Positions 9,298 through 19,763 of a stretch of DNA of 64,000 nucleotides are shown piece by piece (position 1 is the stretch's first letter; every line of letters begins with the position of its first letter). A program made the position numbers and the translations under genes. Origin of the DNA: Mycolicibacterium doricum (GTDB lineage: Bacteria; Actinomycetota; Actinomycetes; Mycobacteriales; Mycobacteriaceae). The notes under the pieces were generated by a model, which worked only from the letters and a program-made list of their open reading frames with translations, searched no databases and had not been told where the DNA came from. Where the stretch lies: NCBI RefSeq assembly GCF_010728155.1, contig NZ_AP022605.1, positions 3,534,001 to 3,598,000 of the forward strand, given 5' to 3'.

Positions 9298-12200
9298 ATG
9301 CGACCATGACGCAGACCGCTCCCCTGCGGCGCCCGGCGACCCGCGACGTGACGGTGGCCCGCTGGGTCGCCACGATCGCCGGGCTGCTCGGCTTCGTCAT
9401 GGCCGTTGCCACTCCGCTGCTGCCGGTCGTCCAGACCACCGCGACCCTGAACTGGCCGCAGCAGGGGCAGCTCGCCAACGTCACCGCCCCGCTGATCTCC
9501 CAAGCCCCGGTGAGCCTCACCGCCACCGTGCCGTGCGAGGTGGTCCGCACGATGCCGGCCGAGGGCGGGCTGTTGTTCGGCACCGCACCGGCCGAGGGCC
9601 GTGACGCAGCGCTGAACGCGATGCTGGTCAACGTCACACGCACCCGCGTCGACGTGATCGTGCGCAACGTCGTGGTCGCCAGCGTCAACCGCGCGCGGGT
9701 CGCCGGACCCGCCTGCGAACGCATCGAGATCACCTCGTCGGAGGACGGCACGTTCGCCGAATTCGTGGGGCTCACTCAGGATTCCGGCGAAGACGCCGGT
9801 CAACCGCAGCGCACCGGCTATCCCGATCCAAACCTGCGGCCTGCGATCGTCGGCGTGTTCACCGATCTCACCGGGCCTGCACCGCCGGGTCTGTCGCTGT
9901 CGGCGACGATCGACACCCGCTTCACCACGGAGCCCACCGCGCTGAAGCTGACCGCGATCCTGCTGGCGATCATCTCGACCGTCATCGCGCTGCTGGCGCT
10001 GTGGCGGCTGGACCGCCTCGACGGGCGTCGGATGCACCGCCTGATCCCGACCCGCTGGCGCACCGTGACGGCCGTCGACGGTGTCGTACTCGGCGGCTTC
10101 GCGCTCTGGTACGTCATCGGGGCCAACTCGTCGGACGACGGCTACATTCTGCAGATGGCGCGGGTGGCCGACCACGCCGGCTACATGTCGAACTATTTCC
10201 GCTGGTTCGGCAGCCCCGAGGATCCCTTCGGCTGGTACTACAACCTGCTGGCCCTGATGACCCAGGTGAGCACCGCCAGCATCTGGATGCGGCTGCCCGA
10301 TCTGATCTGTTCGCTGGTGTGCTGGCTGCTGCTGTCGCGCGAAGTGCTGCCCAGGCTAGGGCCAGCCGTGGTCGCCAGTCGCCCGGCACTGTGGGCCGCC
10401 GGGTTCGTGCTGCTGGCCGCGTGGATGCCGTTCAACAATGGGTTGCGTCCCGAAGGCCAGATCGCCACCGGTGCGCTGATCACCTACGTGCTGATCGAAC
10501 GGGCGATCATCTCCGGCCGTTTGACCCCCGCCGCGCTCGCCATCACCACCGCGGCGTTCACCCTCGGCATCCAGCCCACCGGACTGATCGCGGTCGCCGC
10601 GCTGGTCGCCGGCGGACGACCGATCCTGCGCATCCTGATGCGGCGACGCCGGCTCATCGGCACCTGGCCGCTGGTCGCCCCGCTTCTGGCCGCCGGCACG
10701 GTCGTGCTGACCGTGGTCTTCGCTGACCAGACCTTCGCCACCGTGCTGGAGGCCACCAGGATCCGCACCGCGATCGGCCCGAGTCAGGAGTGGTACACCG
10801 AGATCCTGCGGTACTACTACCTGATCCTGCCGACCGTCGATGGTGCGATCTCGCGCCGGGTGGCGTTGCTCTTCACCGTCATGTGCCTGTTGCCAGCGCT
10901 GTTCGTGATGTTGCGGCGCAAACGCGTACCGGGCGTGGCCCGCGGACCGGCATGGCGGCTGACGGGTGTCATCTTCGCGACGATCTTCTTCTTGATGTTC
11001 ACCCCCACCAAATGGATTCACCACTTCGGACTGTTCGCCGCGGTTGGCGGTGCGATGGCCGCGTTGACCACGGTGCTGATGTCGCCGGTGGTGTTGCGCT
11101 CGGCCCGCAACCGGATGACGTTCCTGTCCCTGGTGTTCTTCGTGCTGGCGATGTGCTTCGCGTCGACCAACGGCTGGTGGTACGTCTCCAACTTCGGTGT
11201 GCCGTTCAACAACTCGGTCCCTCAGCTGGGCGGTGTGACGCTCAGCGCGGTGTTCCTCGCGCTGTTCGCCATCGCCGCGGCGTGGGCTTTCTGGCTGCAC
11301 CTGTCGTCGCGCAGCGAATCTCGCATCGTCGACAAGCTCACTGCCGCACCGATTCCGATGGCTGCCGCGCTGATGGTGGCGTTCATGGTGGCATCGATGG
11401 CCATCGGCTTGGCGCGCCAGTACCCGACCTACTCCAACGGGTGGGCGAACATCAGGGCGTTCGTCGGTGGCTGCGGACTGGCCGACGACGTGCTGGTCGA
11501 ACCCGACTCCAACGACGGGTTCCTGCGGGCACTGCCCGGCGAGTACGGTCAGCTGGGACCGCTCGGCGGAACGGGTACGGTCGGCTTCTCCCCCGACGGG
11601 GTTCCCGATCGGATCATCGCCGAGGCGATCCGGCTGAACAATCCGCAGCCCGGCACCGACTATGACTGGAACCAACCGGAGCAGCTGTCCCGTCCGGGCG
11701 TGAATGGGTCAAGGGTGCCGCTGCCGTACGGCCTCGACCCCGCCCGGGTTCCGGTCGCCGGGACGTATTCGACCGAGGTACAACAGGAAAGCCGGCTGGT
11801 GTCCGCGTGGTACGAGCTGCCCGCCGCCGACGACGCCCACCCGCTGGTGGTCATCACGGCCGCCGGGACGATCGCCGGAAGCAGTGTCGCAGAAGGGTTC
11901 ACCGCCGGACAGATCGTCGCGCTCGAGTACGCGCGGCCGGGCCCCGACGGCGCACCCGCACCCGCAGGCCGGGTTGAGCCCTACGACATCGGGCCGACAC
12001 CGTCGTGGCGCAACCTGCGCTATCCGCGCGACCAGATCCCCACCGACGCGGTGGCGGTCCGGGTGATCGCCGAAGACCTGAACCTCGGTGAGGGCGACTG
12101 GATCGCGGTGACACCGCCGCGCGTGCCGGAGGTCCGATCCGTGCAGGAGTACGTCGGCTCCGATGAACCGGTGCTGATGGACTGGGCGGTGGGGCTGGCG

Positions 12201-12518
12201 TTCCCGTGCCAGCAGCCGATGCTGCACGCCAACGGGGTGACCGAAGTGCCCAAATTCAGGATCTCCCCGGACTACTACGCCAAGCTGCAGAGCACCGACA
12301 CCTGGCAGGACGGTCTCAACGGCGGTCTACTCGGCATTACGGACCTGCTGCTGCGGGCCTCGGTGATGTCGACCTACCTGTCGCAGGACTGGGGTCAGGA
12401 CTGGGGGTCGCTGCGCAGGTTCGACACCATCGTCGACGCCGAACCGGCTCAGATCGAACTGGGTGACGCGACCCGCAGCGGGCTGTGGAAGCCAGGCGAG
12501 ATCCGCATCCAGCCGTAG
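9294..12518 (+). CDS. embB: EmbB, arabinosyltransferase B
   Basis: GT-C arabinosyltransferase, partner of EmbA and the main ethambutol target. The frame stays open far upstream, but the GTG at 9294 overlaps the embA stop (GTGA), as in M. tuberculosis, and gives 1074 residues. An ATG at 9306 is the alternative. The ethambutol-resistance-determining region reads [18 protein letters not shown] (Asp281/Asp282, Met288). The residue equivalent to M. tuberculosis Met306 is still Met and Ile303 is kept; the equivalent of Gly305 is Gln, as I recall for M. smegmatis. No resistance substitution is seen at these sites. Confidence 0.95.
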   Translation: MNATMTQTAPLRRPATRDVTVARWVATIAGLLGFVMAVATPLLPVVQTTATLNWPQQGQLANVTAPLISQAPVSLTATVPCEVVRTMPAEGGLLFGTAPAEGRDAALNAMLVNVTRTRVDVIVRNVVVASVNRARVAGPACERIEITSSEDGTFAEFVGLTQDSGEDAGQPQRTGYPDPNLRPAIVGVFTDLTGPAPPGLSLSATIDTRFTTEPTALKLTAILLAIISTVIALLALWRLDRLDGRRMHRLIPTRWRTVTAVDGVVLGGFALWYVIGANSSDDGYILQMARVADHAGYMSNYFRWFGSPEDPFGWYYNLLALMTQVSTASIWMRLPDLICSLVCWLLLSREVLPRLGPAVVASRPALWAAGFVLLAAWMPFNNGLRPEGQIATGALITYVLIERAIISGRLTPAALAITTAAFTLGIQPTGLIAVAALVAGGRPILRILMRRRRLIGTWPLVAPLLAAGTVVLTVVFADQTFATVLEATRIRTAIGPSQEWYTEILRYYYLILPTVDGAISRRVALLFTVMCLLPALFVMLRRKRVPGVARGPAWRLTGVIFATIFFLMFTPTKWIHHFGLFAAVGGAMAALTTVLMSPVVLRSARNRMTFLSLVFFVLAMCFASTNGWWYVSNFGVPFNNSVPQLGGVTLSAVFLALFAIAAAWAFWLHLSSRSESRIVDKLTAAPIPMAAALMVAFMVASMAIGLARQYPTYSNGWANIRAFVGGCGLADDVLVEPDSNDGFLRALPGEYGQLGPLGGTGTVGFSPDGVPDRIIAEAIRLNNPQPGTDYDWNQPEQLSRPGVNGSRVPLPYGLDPARVPVAGTYSTEVQQESRLVSAWYELPAADDAHPLVVITAAGTIAGSSVAEGFTAGQIVALEYARPGPDGAPAPAGRVEPYDIGPTPSWRNLRYPRDQIPTDAVAVRVIAEDLNLGEGDWIAVTPPRVPEVRSVQEYVGSDEPVLMDWAVGLAFPCQQPMLHANGVTEVPKFRISPDYYAKLQSTDTWQDGLNGGLLGITDLLLRASVMSTYLSQDWGQDWGSLRRFDTIVDAEPAQIELGDATRSGLWKPGEIRIQP

Positions 12519-12612
12519 GGGTCAACTCTTCGCGGAAGTGTGGCGTTGATCGCGGCTTCGCCGTCCGCCTGCGGTCGGCCTGGGTTGTCAGACCTGCTGC
12601 CAGAATTGGGTT

Positions 12613-13625
12613 ATGTCCTCGGGCGCCTCGTCTTTCGTCCCCAGCGCACCTCGCGCCGCGCCGCTCGAGGTGTTGTGCGAGGAGTTGGCGGAGTTGGCGG
12701 GTCAGCGCAACGCCATCGATGGGCGGATCGTGGAGATCGCCGCCGAGATCGATCGTGAGGAGTTGGGTGGCATCACCGGTGCCCGGTCGGTGGCGGCGTT
12801 GATGGCCTGGAAGACCCGGTCGTCGTCGAGGAACGGCAATACGATCGCCGCCGTCGCCCACCGGGTGGCGGAATTCCCCCGCTGCGTCGCCGGCTTGCGA
12901 GAAGGCCGGCTGTCGCTCGATCAGGTCGGGGTGATCGCCGAGGGGGCGGGCGCGGGCTCTGATGAGCACTACGCCGAGCTGGCCGCCCACGCCACGGTCA
13001 ATCAGCTGCGCACCGCGATCAAACTCGAACCACACCCACAACCACACCCACAACCGAAGCCACGCCCGGAACCGCAGGCGTCGATCAGCAAGACCACCGA
13101 CGGCGAATACACCTACTGGCGCATCACCCTGCCCAACGTCGAGTCGGCGAAACTCGACGCCGCCCTGCAGTCCCATCACGACGCGCTGATCGCCCAGTGG
13201 AAACGCGACCACGGCGACACCCCGGCCGCCGACCGGCCGCCGCTACCCACCATCGCCGACGCGTTCACCGCACTGGTCGAGGCCGGATGGGACGCCCACG
13301 CCGCCCGCCGCCCCCACGGACACCGCACCACCGTGGTCATGCACGTCGACGTCAAAGACCGCATCGCCGCCCTGCATCTGGGACCGCTGCTCTCCGACGC
13401 CGATCGCCGCTACCTGGGCTGTGACGCCACCTGTGAAGTGTGGTTCCACCGCGACGGGCAGGTCATCGGCTCGGGACGAACCACCCGGCTGATCAACCGC
13501 CGGCTCCGCCGCGCGCTCGAACACCGCGACCCCACCTGCGTGGTCCCCGCATGTGGCGCCACACGGGGACTGCACGCCCACCACATCCGGCACTGGGAAG
13601 ACGGCGGGGCCACCGACCTGGACAA
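12613..13625 (+). pseudogene. 5' half of a REP13E12-family (DUF222-HNH) gene, interrupted by the island
   Basis: Encodes the N-terminal about 337 residues of a 13E12-repeat protein: a DUF222 helical domain (residues about 15-130), a Pro-rich linker of EPHPQPHPQP type, and the beginning of the HNH region (VVPACGATRGLHAHHIRHW and GATDLD). The protein should continue with LVLLCPYHHRLHHR, but that part lies at 40476-40717. At 13624 the sequence switches to the integrase-bearing element. The frame happens to stay open across the junction, so a continuous 825-codon frame runs through the integrase. These proteins are multicopy in mycobacteria and their cellular role is unknown. phiRv1 of M. tuberculosis integrates into the same family. 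Confidence 0.9.
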
Positions 13626-13650
13626 GCTGAAATATCGCGAAACTACCCTC
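13599..13650 (+). other. attL of the island
   Basis: Left junction. The best-supported crossover dinucleotide is AA at 13624-13625. The left side is the DUF222-HNH gene. The right side carries an attP half-site ending in GAAACTACCCTC (13639-13650), directly before the integrase ATG at 13651. Joined to the attR half it gives a symmetric 25-AA-25 attP in which 17 of 25 positions match between arms. A CT core at 13627-13628 is the alternative. Confidence 0.75.
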
Positions 13651-15090
13651 ATGACGAAACCAAAAACTCCTGGTCCGCGGGTTGGGGTGCGGTCCGCGGC
13701 GATCTATGCCCGGATCTCGGCGGATGTGGAGGGCACCGGGCTGGGGGTGGCGCGTCAGTTGGAGGACTGCCGTAAGCTGGCCGCTGATCGGGGCTGGCCG
13801 ATCGGTGACGAGTACGTCGACAACGACGTGTCGGCGTATTCGGGTAAGCCCCGCCGGGAATACGCCCGCATGCTCGATGACCTGAAATCCGGTGCCCGCG
13901 ATGCGGTGATCGTCTACAACCTCGACCGACTGCACCGGCGCCCGGTCGAGTTGGAAGACTTCGTCACCCTGTGTGAGTCGGTCGGGGTGCGCGATGTCGC
14001 CACCGTGACCGCCGACATCGACCTCGGTAACGATGATGGGTTGTTCATGGCCCGGATTTTCGCCGCGTTCGCCGCGAAAGAATCCGGCCGCAAATCCGCC
14101 CGTATCCGCCGCAAGATGTTGCAGAACGCCGAACAAGGATTGCCACACGGCTCGGCACGCCCCTTCGGCTACGAGAACGACAAGATCACGATCCGCACCG
14201 TCGAGGCGAAAGTGATTCGGGAGATGGTCGACCGGTATCTGGCTGGCGCGTCGATTCGGTCGCTAACGATCTGGCTCAACGACACTGGTGTTGCCCCGGC
14301 GGTGGCGAAGTCGTGGCAGACCACCGCGGTGCGTCAAATCCTCACCTCGGGGCGTATCGCTGGACTGCGCGAACATCATGGGGAGGTGATCGGCCCCGCA
14401 ATGTGGCCGGCGATCATCACTACCGTCGAACGCGACCGCATCCTCGCCCGGATGACTGCCCGCTCGGTGACGAAGACTCGCGCCCCACGCACCTACCTGC
14501 TGTCCGGGATGTTGCGGTGCGGGCGCTGCGGGAACCGGTTGTTTTCCCAAGCCCGCCACAGCAATCCGAATAACCGAGTCCGCCGATACGTCTGCTTGAA
14601 AGGCCCCGACCATGGCGGCTGTGGACGGCTGACCGTGGTCGCGCTGCCGGTCGAGGAACTGCTCACCGATGCGGTGCTGACCCGACTGGATTCACCCCCG
14701 TTGGCTGAGGCGTTGGACGGCAAGGCCAGTGTAGAAGCTGATGTCGCCGCATTGGCGGCCCAGCTCGACGCTGACACGACCCGGTTGGATGAACTGGCTG
14801 GACTGTATGCCGAGGGGGCGGTGTCGGCGCGGGAATGGATCGCAGCCCGCGACCCCATCAACGAGCGCATCGCCCAAGCGCGCCGCGACATCGCCAAGGC
14901 CACCGACACCAGTGCAGTGGTGGAGTTGGTGGGCACCGGCGACGTGCTGCGCGGTCAATGGGATGGTCTCGACATCGGCCGCCAACAGGTGGTCGTGCGA
15001 TCGGTGCTCGATCACGCCGTGATTGCGCCGGGTACGCCTGGGTCCCGCAAGCTTGACATCAACCGCGTCCGGCCGCACTGGCGCGTCTAG
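13651..15090 (+). CDS. int: Large serine integrase of phiRv1 type
   Basis: Large serine recombinase of 479 residues that would catalyse attP x attB recombination. The N-terminal resolvase domain has the catalytic Ser23 in IYARIS, then the conserved LGVARQLEDC, NDVSAYSG and NLDRLHRRP blocks. The recombinase domain follows, with a zinc ribbon (CGRCGNRLF and later Cys residues) and a C-terminal coiled-coil/Leu-rich region. It ends in a motif (INRVRPHWRV) close to that of phiRv1 integrase Rv1586c (VQVNWR). The ATG at 13651 is the natural start. The frame is also continuous with the upstream 13E12 fragment, so a fusion protein cannot be excluded. Confidence 0.95.
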   Translation: MTKPKTPGPRVGVRSAAIYARISADVEGTGLGVARQLEDCRKLAADRGWPIGDEYVDNDVSAYSGKPRREYARMLDDLKSGARDAVIVYNLDRLHRRPVELEDFVTLCESVGVRDVATVTADIDLGNDDGLFMARIFAAFAAKESGRKSARIRRKMLQNAEQGLPHGSARPFGYENDKITIRTVEAKVIREMVDRYLAGASIRSLTIWLNDTGVAPAVAKSWQTTAVRQILTSGRIAGLREHHGEVIGPAMWPAIITTVERDRILARMTARSVTKTRAPRTYLLSGMLRCGRCGNRLFSQARHSNPNNRVRRYVCLKGPDHGGCGRLTVVALPVEELLTDAVLTRLDSPPLAEALDGKASVEADVAALAAQLDADTTRLDELAGLYAEGAVSAREWIAARDPINERIAQARRDIAKATDTSAVVELVGTGDVLRGQWDGLDIGRQQVVVRSVLDHAVIAPGTPGSRKLDINRVRPHWRV

Positions 15091-15199
15091 CCGCTACCAA
15101 TCAACGGGTGGACGTTCCGCAAACGGCGACCTGTCGCTCGTCTTCATTCAGACATCTCCGCACGTCCGATGACGCTAGGCTCACTCCGCCGGTTGGACT

Positions 15200-15726
15200 G
15201 TGATTACCGGGGAGGTGAACGTAATACCGCAGGATTCATCACATAGCGCCGCCGGCCAAGCCCTTGGGTATGTCCATCAGTGCATGTGGGCGCTTGTCGA
15301 ACTGGGGAAGCGCGCCAATTCGGAGCCGGCAACGCAGCTTCGTCTCGAAGTGCTCGATGACATCGAGTTCGACAAGGCGGGTTCCCCCTATGAACTCCTC
15401 CAGACCAAGCACCACACACGAAGGGACGGTCCTATCACGGCGCAAGCGGTCGACCTCTGGCGCACCCTAAACGTGTGGATGGATCTGCCCCAGTCTGACG
15501 CGTTGATACTTCGGCTGGTCACCACACAGAAGCTGAACGAAGCATCAGGGGTGGCATGTCTGCGAGCTGGAGAGCAGCGCGATACCTCCGCCGCCCTACA
15601 AGAACTGCTGAATGCGGCACGCGAATCGACGAACAAAGCCAGCCAGAGATGGCGGCAGAAGTTCATCGACCTCGACGCGTCGGCCAGGATCGATTTGATC
15701 GACCGCATCATCATCGACCTCAATAG
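15200..15726 (+). pseudogene. Truncated Cap4/DUF4297-like dsDNA nuclease gene, cut by an IS
   Basis: About 175 residues remain. The N-terminus (HSAAGQALGYVHQ), then an acidic strand (LDDIEFD) followed by LLQTKHH, matches the D...QxK pattern of the restriction-endonuclease-like domain found at the N-terminus of Cap4 nucleases (CBASS) and of proteins in ABC-three-component systems. The IS1380-type element begins at 15718 within the codons for IIIDL; the few codons after that and the stop are IS sequence. No continuation of the gene is seen right of the IS. The family call is from motif pattern only. It was probably an antiphage gene, now dead. The GTG at 15200 is an uncertain start. Confidence 0.55.
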
Positions 15727-17407
15727 TTCACGTAATTCGGTGCTGAGGTGTGGCGTGAACGTGAAAGGTGCACTGCCTCAACGATAATCGACGTTTGCTG
15801 GCGTTGATCATCGATTCGAGGAGTGCACCTATCAGATGCAGGCTACTACGGATTGGTCGAAAACTGTTCGAGTCGAGGTCCGCGGCGACGACGTGGTCGG
15901 GCACGCGGGCAACGTGATCCCCCGGATGCTGGCCGACAACCTGGGCCTGACCAGCGGGTTGTCCGCGGCGTTGTCGCGGCCGGAGGTGACCCACGACCGG
16001 GGCGCGGTGTTGCGGGACGTGGCGGTGTCGATCGCGGGCGGCGCGCAGAACCTGGCCGGTACCGCGGTGCTGCGGAATCAGCAACGGCTGTTCGGGGCTG
16101 TGGCGTCGGTCCCGACGATGGCGGTCGCTGAACGAGATCGACCGCCAGGGCATGGCCGGGTTGCGCTGGTGCGCAACACCGTCCGGGAGCGGTGTGGAGT
16201 TGATCGAGGCTCGCCATGGCGCGATCCCGCCGTCGCGGACCTGTTATGGGGACCTGGGTGGCGTGGTCGTGATCCGCATTGATGCCTCGCTGGTTGAATC
16301 GCATTCCGACAAGCAGCACGCCGCGGGAAATTTCAAGGGTGGCTACGGGTTTCACCCACTGTTGGCGTGGTGCGACAACACCGGCGAACTGCTGGCGGCG
16401 ATCGCCCGCCCGGCAACGCCGGGTCGAACACCGCCGCGGATCACATCGCGATCATCGACGCGGCGATCGCCGCGATCCCGGCCAAGGGGCGGCGCAACCT
16501 GTTGATCACCATCGACGGGGCGGGCTCCAGCCACGCCGTGGTCAAGCACCTGCGCAAACGCAACGCGCGGGCGGGCTGGTCGGTGGCCTACTCGGTGGGG
16601 TTCGACCTCGACGAGCGGGCCCGGGTCGCGATCGGGCAGATGCCCGCCGCCGGGTGGGAGCCGGCGCTGGATGCGGCCGGGCGGGCCTGCGACGACGCGG
16701 CCGTGGCCGAGCTGACCGGGCTGCTGCGCGAGGGCGCCGACGGCGACCGGCTGGCCGGCTGGCCGCCCGACATGCGCATCCTGGTGCGGCGCGAGAAGAT
16801 CGAAGAAGGCCGCCAGTTGTCGCTGTTCGAGCAGATCAACGGCTACCGCTACCAGCTCATCGCGACCAACACCCGCGGCGGGCAACTCCAGCGGTTGGAG
16901 GCCCGCCACCGGGTGCACGCCCGGGTGGAGGGGTTCATCCGCTGCGGCAAGGACACCGGCCTGGCCCGCTGGCCATCGCACTCATTCGCGATCAACACCG
17001 CCTGGGTCACCGCGGTCGCCCTGGCCATCGACCTGCTGTGCTGGACCCGGCTGCTGCTCTTGGACGGCCCGCTCGCCAAGGCCGAACCGGCGACCCTGCG
17101 CTACCGGCTGCTGCACGCTGCGGCCCGCCTGGTCAAACGATCCCGCAACCTGATCCTTCGGATCCCCGAAACCTGGCCCTGGGCGCAGGAATTCGCCGCC
17201 GCCGTCAACCGCGTCCGCGCCATCCCCTGACCCGCAGACCCCGTGTCCGTTCGACCCCAAGAAAGGAGCAGCCACCCCGGGACCGAGGAACCCGGCGTCA
17301 GCGCACGACACGCGGCGGTGCCGCCTACCGACAACCCGGAAATCAAGATCAACCCGTGATCTCAGCCGCCACCAGGGGAGAACTCGGGCGACCGTGAAAC
17401 TTTGAGG
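15718..17407 (+). mobile_element. Decayed IS1380-family element
   Basis: Terminal inverted repeats can be read at both ends: CCTCAATAGTTCACG at 15718 and, on the other strand, CCTCAAAGTTTCACG ending at 17407. Flanking 4-mers are TCGA (left) and TCGG (right), so a target duplication is possible but imperfect. The length of 1690 bp is normal for the family. It contains one frameshifted transposase and disrupts the nuclease gene. Confidence 0.75.
15836..17230 (+). pseudogene. IS1380-family transposase, frameshifted
   Basis: DDE transposase in three pieces. An N-terminal part starts at the ATG at 15836 (preceded by a GAGGAG Shine-Dalgarno). A middle part in another frame from about 16150 holds VIRIDASLVESHSDKQ and FKGGYGFHPLLAW. 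A C-terminal part returns to the first frame from about 16420 (LLITIDGAGSSHAVVKHL through FEQINGYRYQLIATN). At least two indels, near 16110-16150 and 16415-16430, inactivate it. The sequence differs clearly from the intact IS1380-family transposase at 28138-29532, so these are two different IS types. Confidence 0.85.
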
Positions 17408-17878
17408 TCGGCGGAAGGCGCGCTGACGCAAACACCCGCTCCGACCTGCGATGTGAGAACTTTCTTTACTGGTATCAAGGCTCTACAGTCATCCGAGATA
17501 AAGTGGAGAACTGCGATATCGGCATGTTCGAGGATCTCAGCGGCCGACATCCTCTTCATTGATTCGTCACGCGTGATTCGCCCTCGCGGCGACCTGTCGC
17601 CCAAACGGACCCTTTCCGATGAAGAAAACACGGGCCGACTTTCCTCTACCTGTAAAGGGTCGCGTTTCATGCGGGCGAGCTGGCGATGGCACCTTCGCTG
17701 CTCTCCGCAACTCGGTGTTGACGCTCGCCTGCAGCTGCCGTCAGTCGGAGACCACCCACTTGGTGAACGGACCGCCGACATTTCCGCTGCGTCGGACAAG
17801 CTGAGCGGCGAGTGCGAGGTCGATGGTGCGAACTGGGGTACCCGTCTCGGTGTGCGACGTCCTACGTGGGAGGCTGTC
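17408..17878. other. Gene-poor stretch between the IS and murC-like gene
   Basis: No recognisable gene. The frame of the MurC-like protein is open upstream to about 17402, but the 159 extra residues resemble nothing I know. The strong ribosome binding site at 17869-17873 argues for translation beginning at 17879. This segment presumably holds the promoter of the cargo-like cluster and remnants of sequence lost at the IS insertion. Confidence 0.5.
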
Positions 17879-19291
17879 ATGGACATGACTTCTTGGCTAT
17901 CTGGCAGCCGTGCGCACTTGATCGGGATCGGTGGTGCGGGGATGAGCGGCGTCGCCCGCATGCTGCTGGGCCTTGGCGTCGCGGTGTCCGGCTCAGACGC
18001 GGTCGAGTCTGAGAGCGTGCGTCTGCTGCGCGAACTCGGTGTTCCTGTGTTCCTCGGGCACGCGCCCAGCCACCTGCCGGAGGGTGAGGTGACCGTCATC
18101 ATTTCGACTGCCATTAGGCACGATAACCCAGAACTGATGGCAGCGCGGGAGCGCAAGCTACCAGTCATAGTTCGGGCAGAGGCAGTGGCCGCGCTAATGT
18201 CCAACCACCGCGCCGTGTGTATCGCGGGTTCGGCGGGGAAGACGTCCACCACGTCGATGCTGACCGTGGCCCTGCAACACAGCGGCTTCGATCCAAGCTA
18301 TGCCATCGGCGGGGAACTGACTACCTCAGGGATAAACGCCCATCTCGGTACTGGGGACATATTCGTCGCTGAAGCCGACGAAAGTGACGGGACGTTTGTA
18401 GCGTTCTCGCCCGAAGTCGCTGTGGTGACCAATGTTGGAGCCGACCACCTCAACTTCTACGGGACCAAGGAGGTATACGCGGCCGCCTTCGACAAGTTTG
18501 CTGCACGCATCCAGACACCTGGAGTGCTGATTGTCTGTGCGGACGATCCCGGCGCGGCGGAGTTGGGGCGTCGAGTAGCCTCCACCGGGACAGCGGTGCA
18601 CCGCTACGGTCGCACTGCCACCAAGTCGGGCGATGCGACTCTAAGCGCGTTCGAGCCGGAATTGGGCCAGGGCCGGGTGCAGATGAGATACCAGAGTCGT
18701 GCGTTCGAATTCGATCTTCAGGTGCCTGGCGAGCACATGGCCCTAAACGCGCTCGGAGCGTTCCTGGCAGGTGTGGCGGTAGGAGCTTCGCCGGACGACT
18801 TAGTTGCCGGCCTGGCCGCATATGGTGGAGTTCGGCGGCGATTTGAGCTTAAGGGGCGGCGCGGCGGTGTTGCAGTTTATGACGATTACGCACACCACCC
18901 AGTGAAGGTTGCCGCACAGCTTAGAGCAGCACGCCAGTTGACTGCGGAAGGCGGACGGCTCATCGTCGCCTTCCAACCACATCTCTATTCAAGGACGCTG
19001 GAGTTCTCTGCCGAGTTCGGCGCTGCGTTGGCTATTGCCGATGAAGTGGTGGTGTTGGACGTGTACGGTGCGCGGGAAGACCCGATCCCTGGAGTCGATG
19101 GTGGCCTGATCGCCAAAGCGGTACAGCTGCCATCTGAATGCGTGCACTACGTGCCTGAGCGGAGCAAGGTGCCGGCTGTACTCGCGGGCCTCGCAAGATC
19201 AGGCGACATCGTCATCACGATGGGGGCAGGGGACATCACGGCACTGGGATCGAAACTGTTGCATCGGCTGGCGGGCAAGCAGCCGTCATAA
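17879..19291 (+). CDS. MurC paralogue (UDP-N-acetylmuramate--L-alanine ligase family)
   Basis: Mur-ligase family protein of 470 residues, as long as housekeeping MurC and close to it over most of its length. It has an N-terminal UDP-binding domain (HLIGIGGAGMSG), a central ATPase domain with AEADESDGTF and NVGADHLNFYG, and a C-terminal domain with VRRRFELKGRRGG, DDYAHHP and FQPHLYSRT. Two normally invariant sites differ: the P-loop is GSAGKTST instead of GTHGKTTT, and the DDYAHHPTE motif is DDYAHHPVK. Start ATG at 17879 with GGAGG 5 nt upstream. It may be a back-up MurC or a ligase that joins an amino acid to a different sugar acid in the product of this cluster. The substrate is unknown. Confidence 0.85.
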   Translation: MDMTSWLSGSRAHLIGIGGAGMSGVARMLLGLGVAVSGSDAVESESVRLLRELGVPVFLGHAPSHLPEGEVTVIISTAIRHDNPELMAARERKLPVIVRAEAVAALMSNHRAVCIAGSAGKTSTTSMLTVALQHSGFDPSYAIGGELTTSGINAHLGTGDIFVAEADESDGTFVAFSPEVAVVTNVGADHLNFYGTKEVYAAAFDKFAARIQTPGVLIVCADDPGAAELGRRVASTGTAVHRYGRTATKSGDATLSAFEPELGQGRVQMRYQSRAFEFDLQVPGEHMALNALGAFLAGVAVGASPDDLVAGLAAYGGVRRRFELKGRRGGVAVYDDYAHHPVKVAAQLRAARQLTAEGGRLIVAFQPHLYSRTLEFSAEFGAALAIADEVVVLDVYGAREDPIPGVDGGLIAKAVQLPSECVHYVPERSKVPAVLAGLARSGDIVITMGAGDITALGSKLLHRLAGKQPS

Positions 19292-19562
19292 ACGATGCTC
19301 TCAGCCCGACCAGAGGTCGTCGGGTTGCAGGCGTATCAGCAAGACGGATGCTGTGCCATCCGGGCGCACGGTTTGGGAGGTTGCGCCCTGGCTATTCGTT
19401 AAGAAGTGTTCGTCGTTCCGTGAGCAGGCGCATGCGCTCGCCGCGCCGCCGAACATTTGCAATACCCGGCACCGACGTACCAGCGCACAAACTGCAGCTG
19501 GGCGGGCGTAAAGGGTCGACTCGGTCAGGTGGGCGACTGTGACGACGCCGCTGCATTGAGGG

Positions 19563-19763
19563 TCACCCGAGTGCACCGCTTATCAGCGAACGATAGTTGT
19601 TCGCGGTCCGTTCGCGCCGTGTTACTAGCTGCTCTGTCAGCTGGCCACGTTCTGCTAGAAGGCGGCTCGCGAGGTTGGTGACGTGGCTGGCCGTCACATC
19701 ACCAACGAAGAGGTATGACAGGCCTACCGGTTCTGCCATCAACAGTCTTTGAAGAATCTGCAT
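19563..19763 (-). CDS. Possible small protein, 66 aa, unknown
   Basis: Minus-strand frame starting MQILQRLLMAEPVG with a good Shine-Dalgarno (GGAGGG, 7 nt before the ATG). The middle is compatible with an amphipathic helix (NLASRLLAERGQLTEQLV). No family recognised. It lies antisense to nothing known, between murC-like and oxidoreductase genes, in a degraded-looking stretch. It could be chance. Confidence 0.3.
   Translation of the reverse strand: MQILQRLLMAEPVGLSYLFVGDVTASHVTNLASRLLAERGQLTEQLVTRRERTANNYRSLISGALG

Noticed and set aside
17402..17878. N-terminal extension of the MurC-like protein by 159 residues
   Set aside because: The frame is open but the sequence is unlike MurC, and a strong ribosome binding site sits just before the ATG at 17879.
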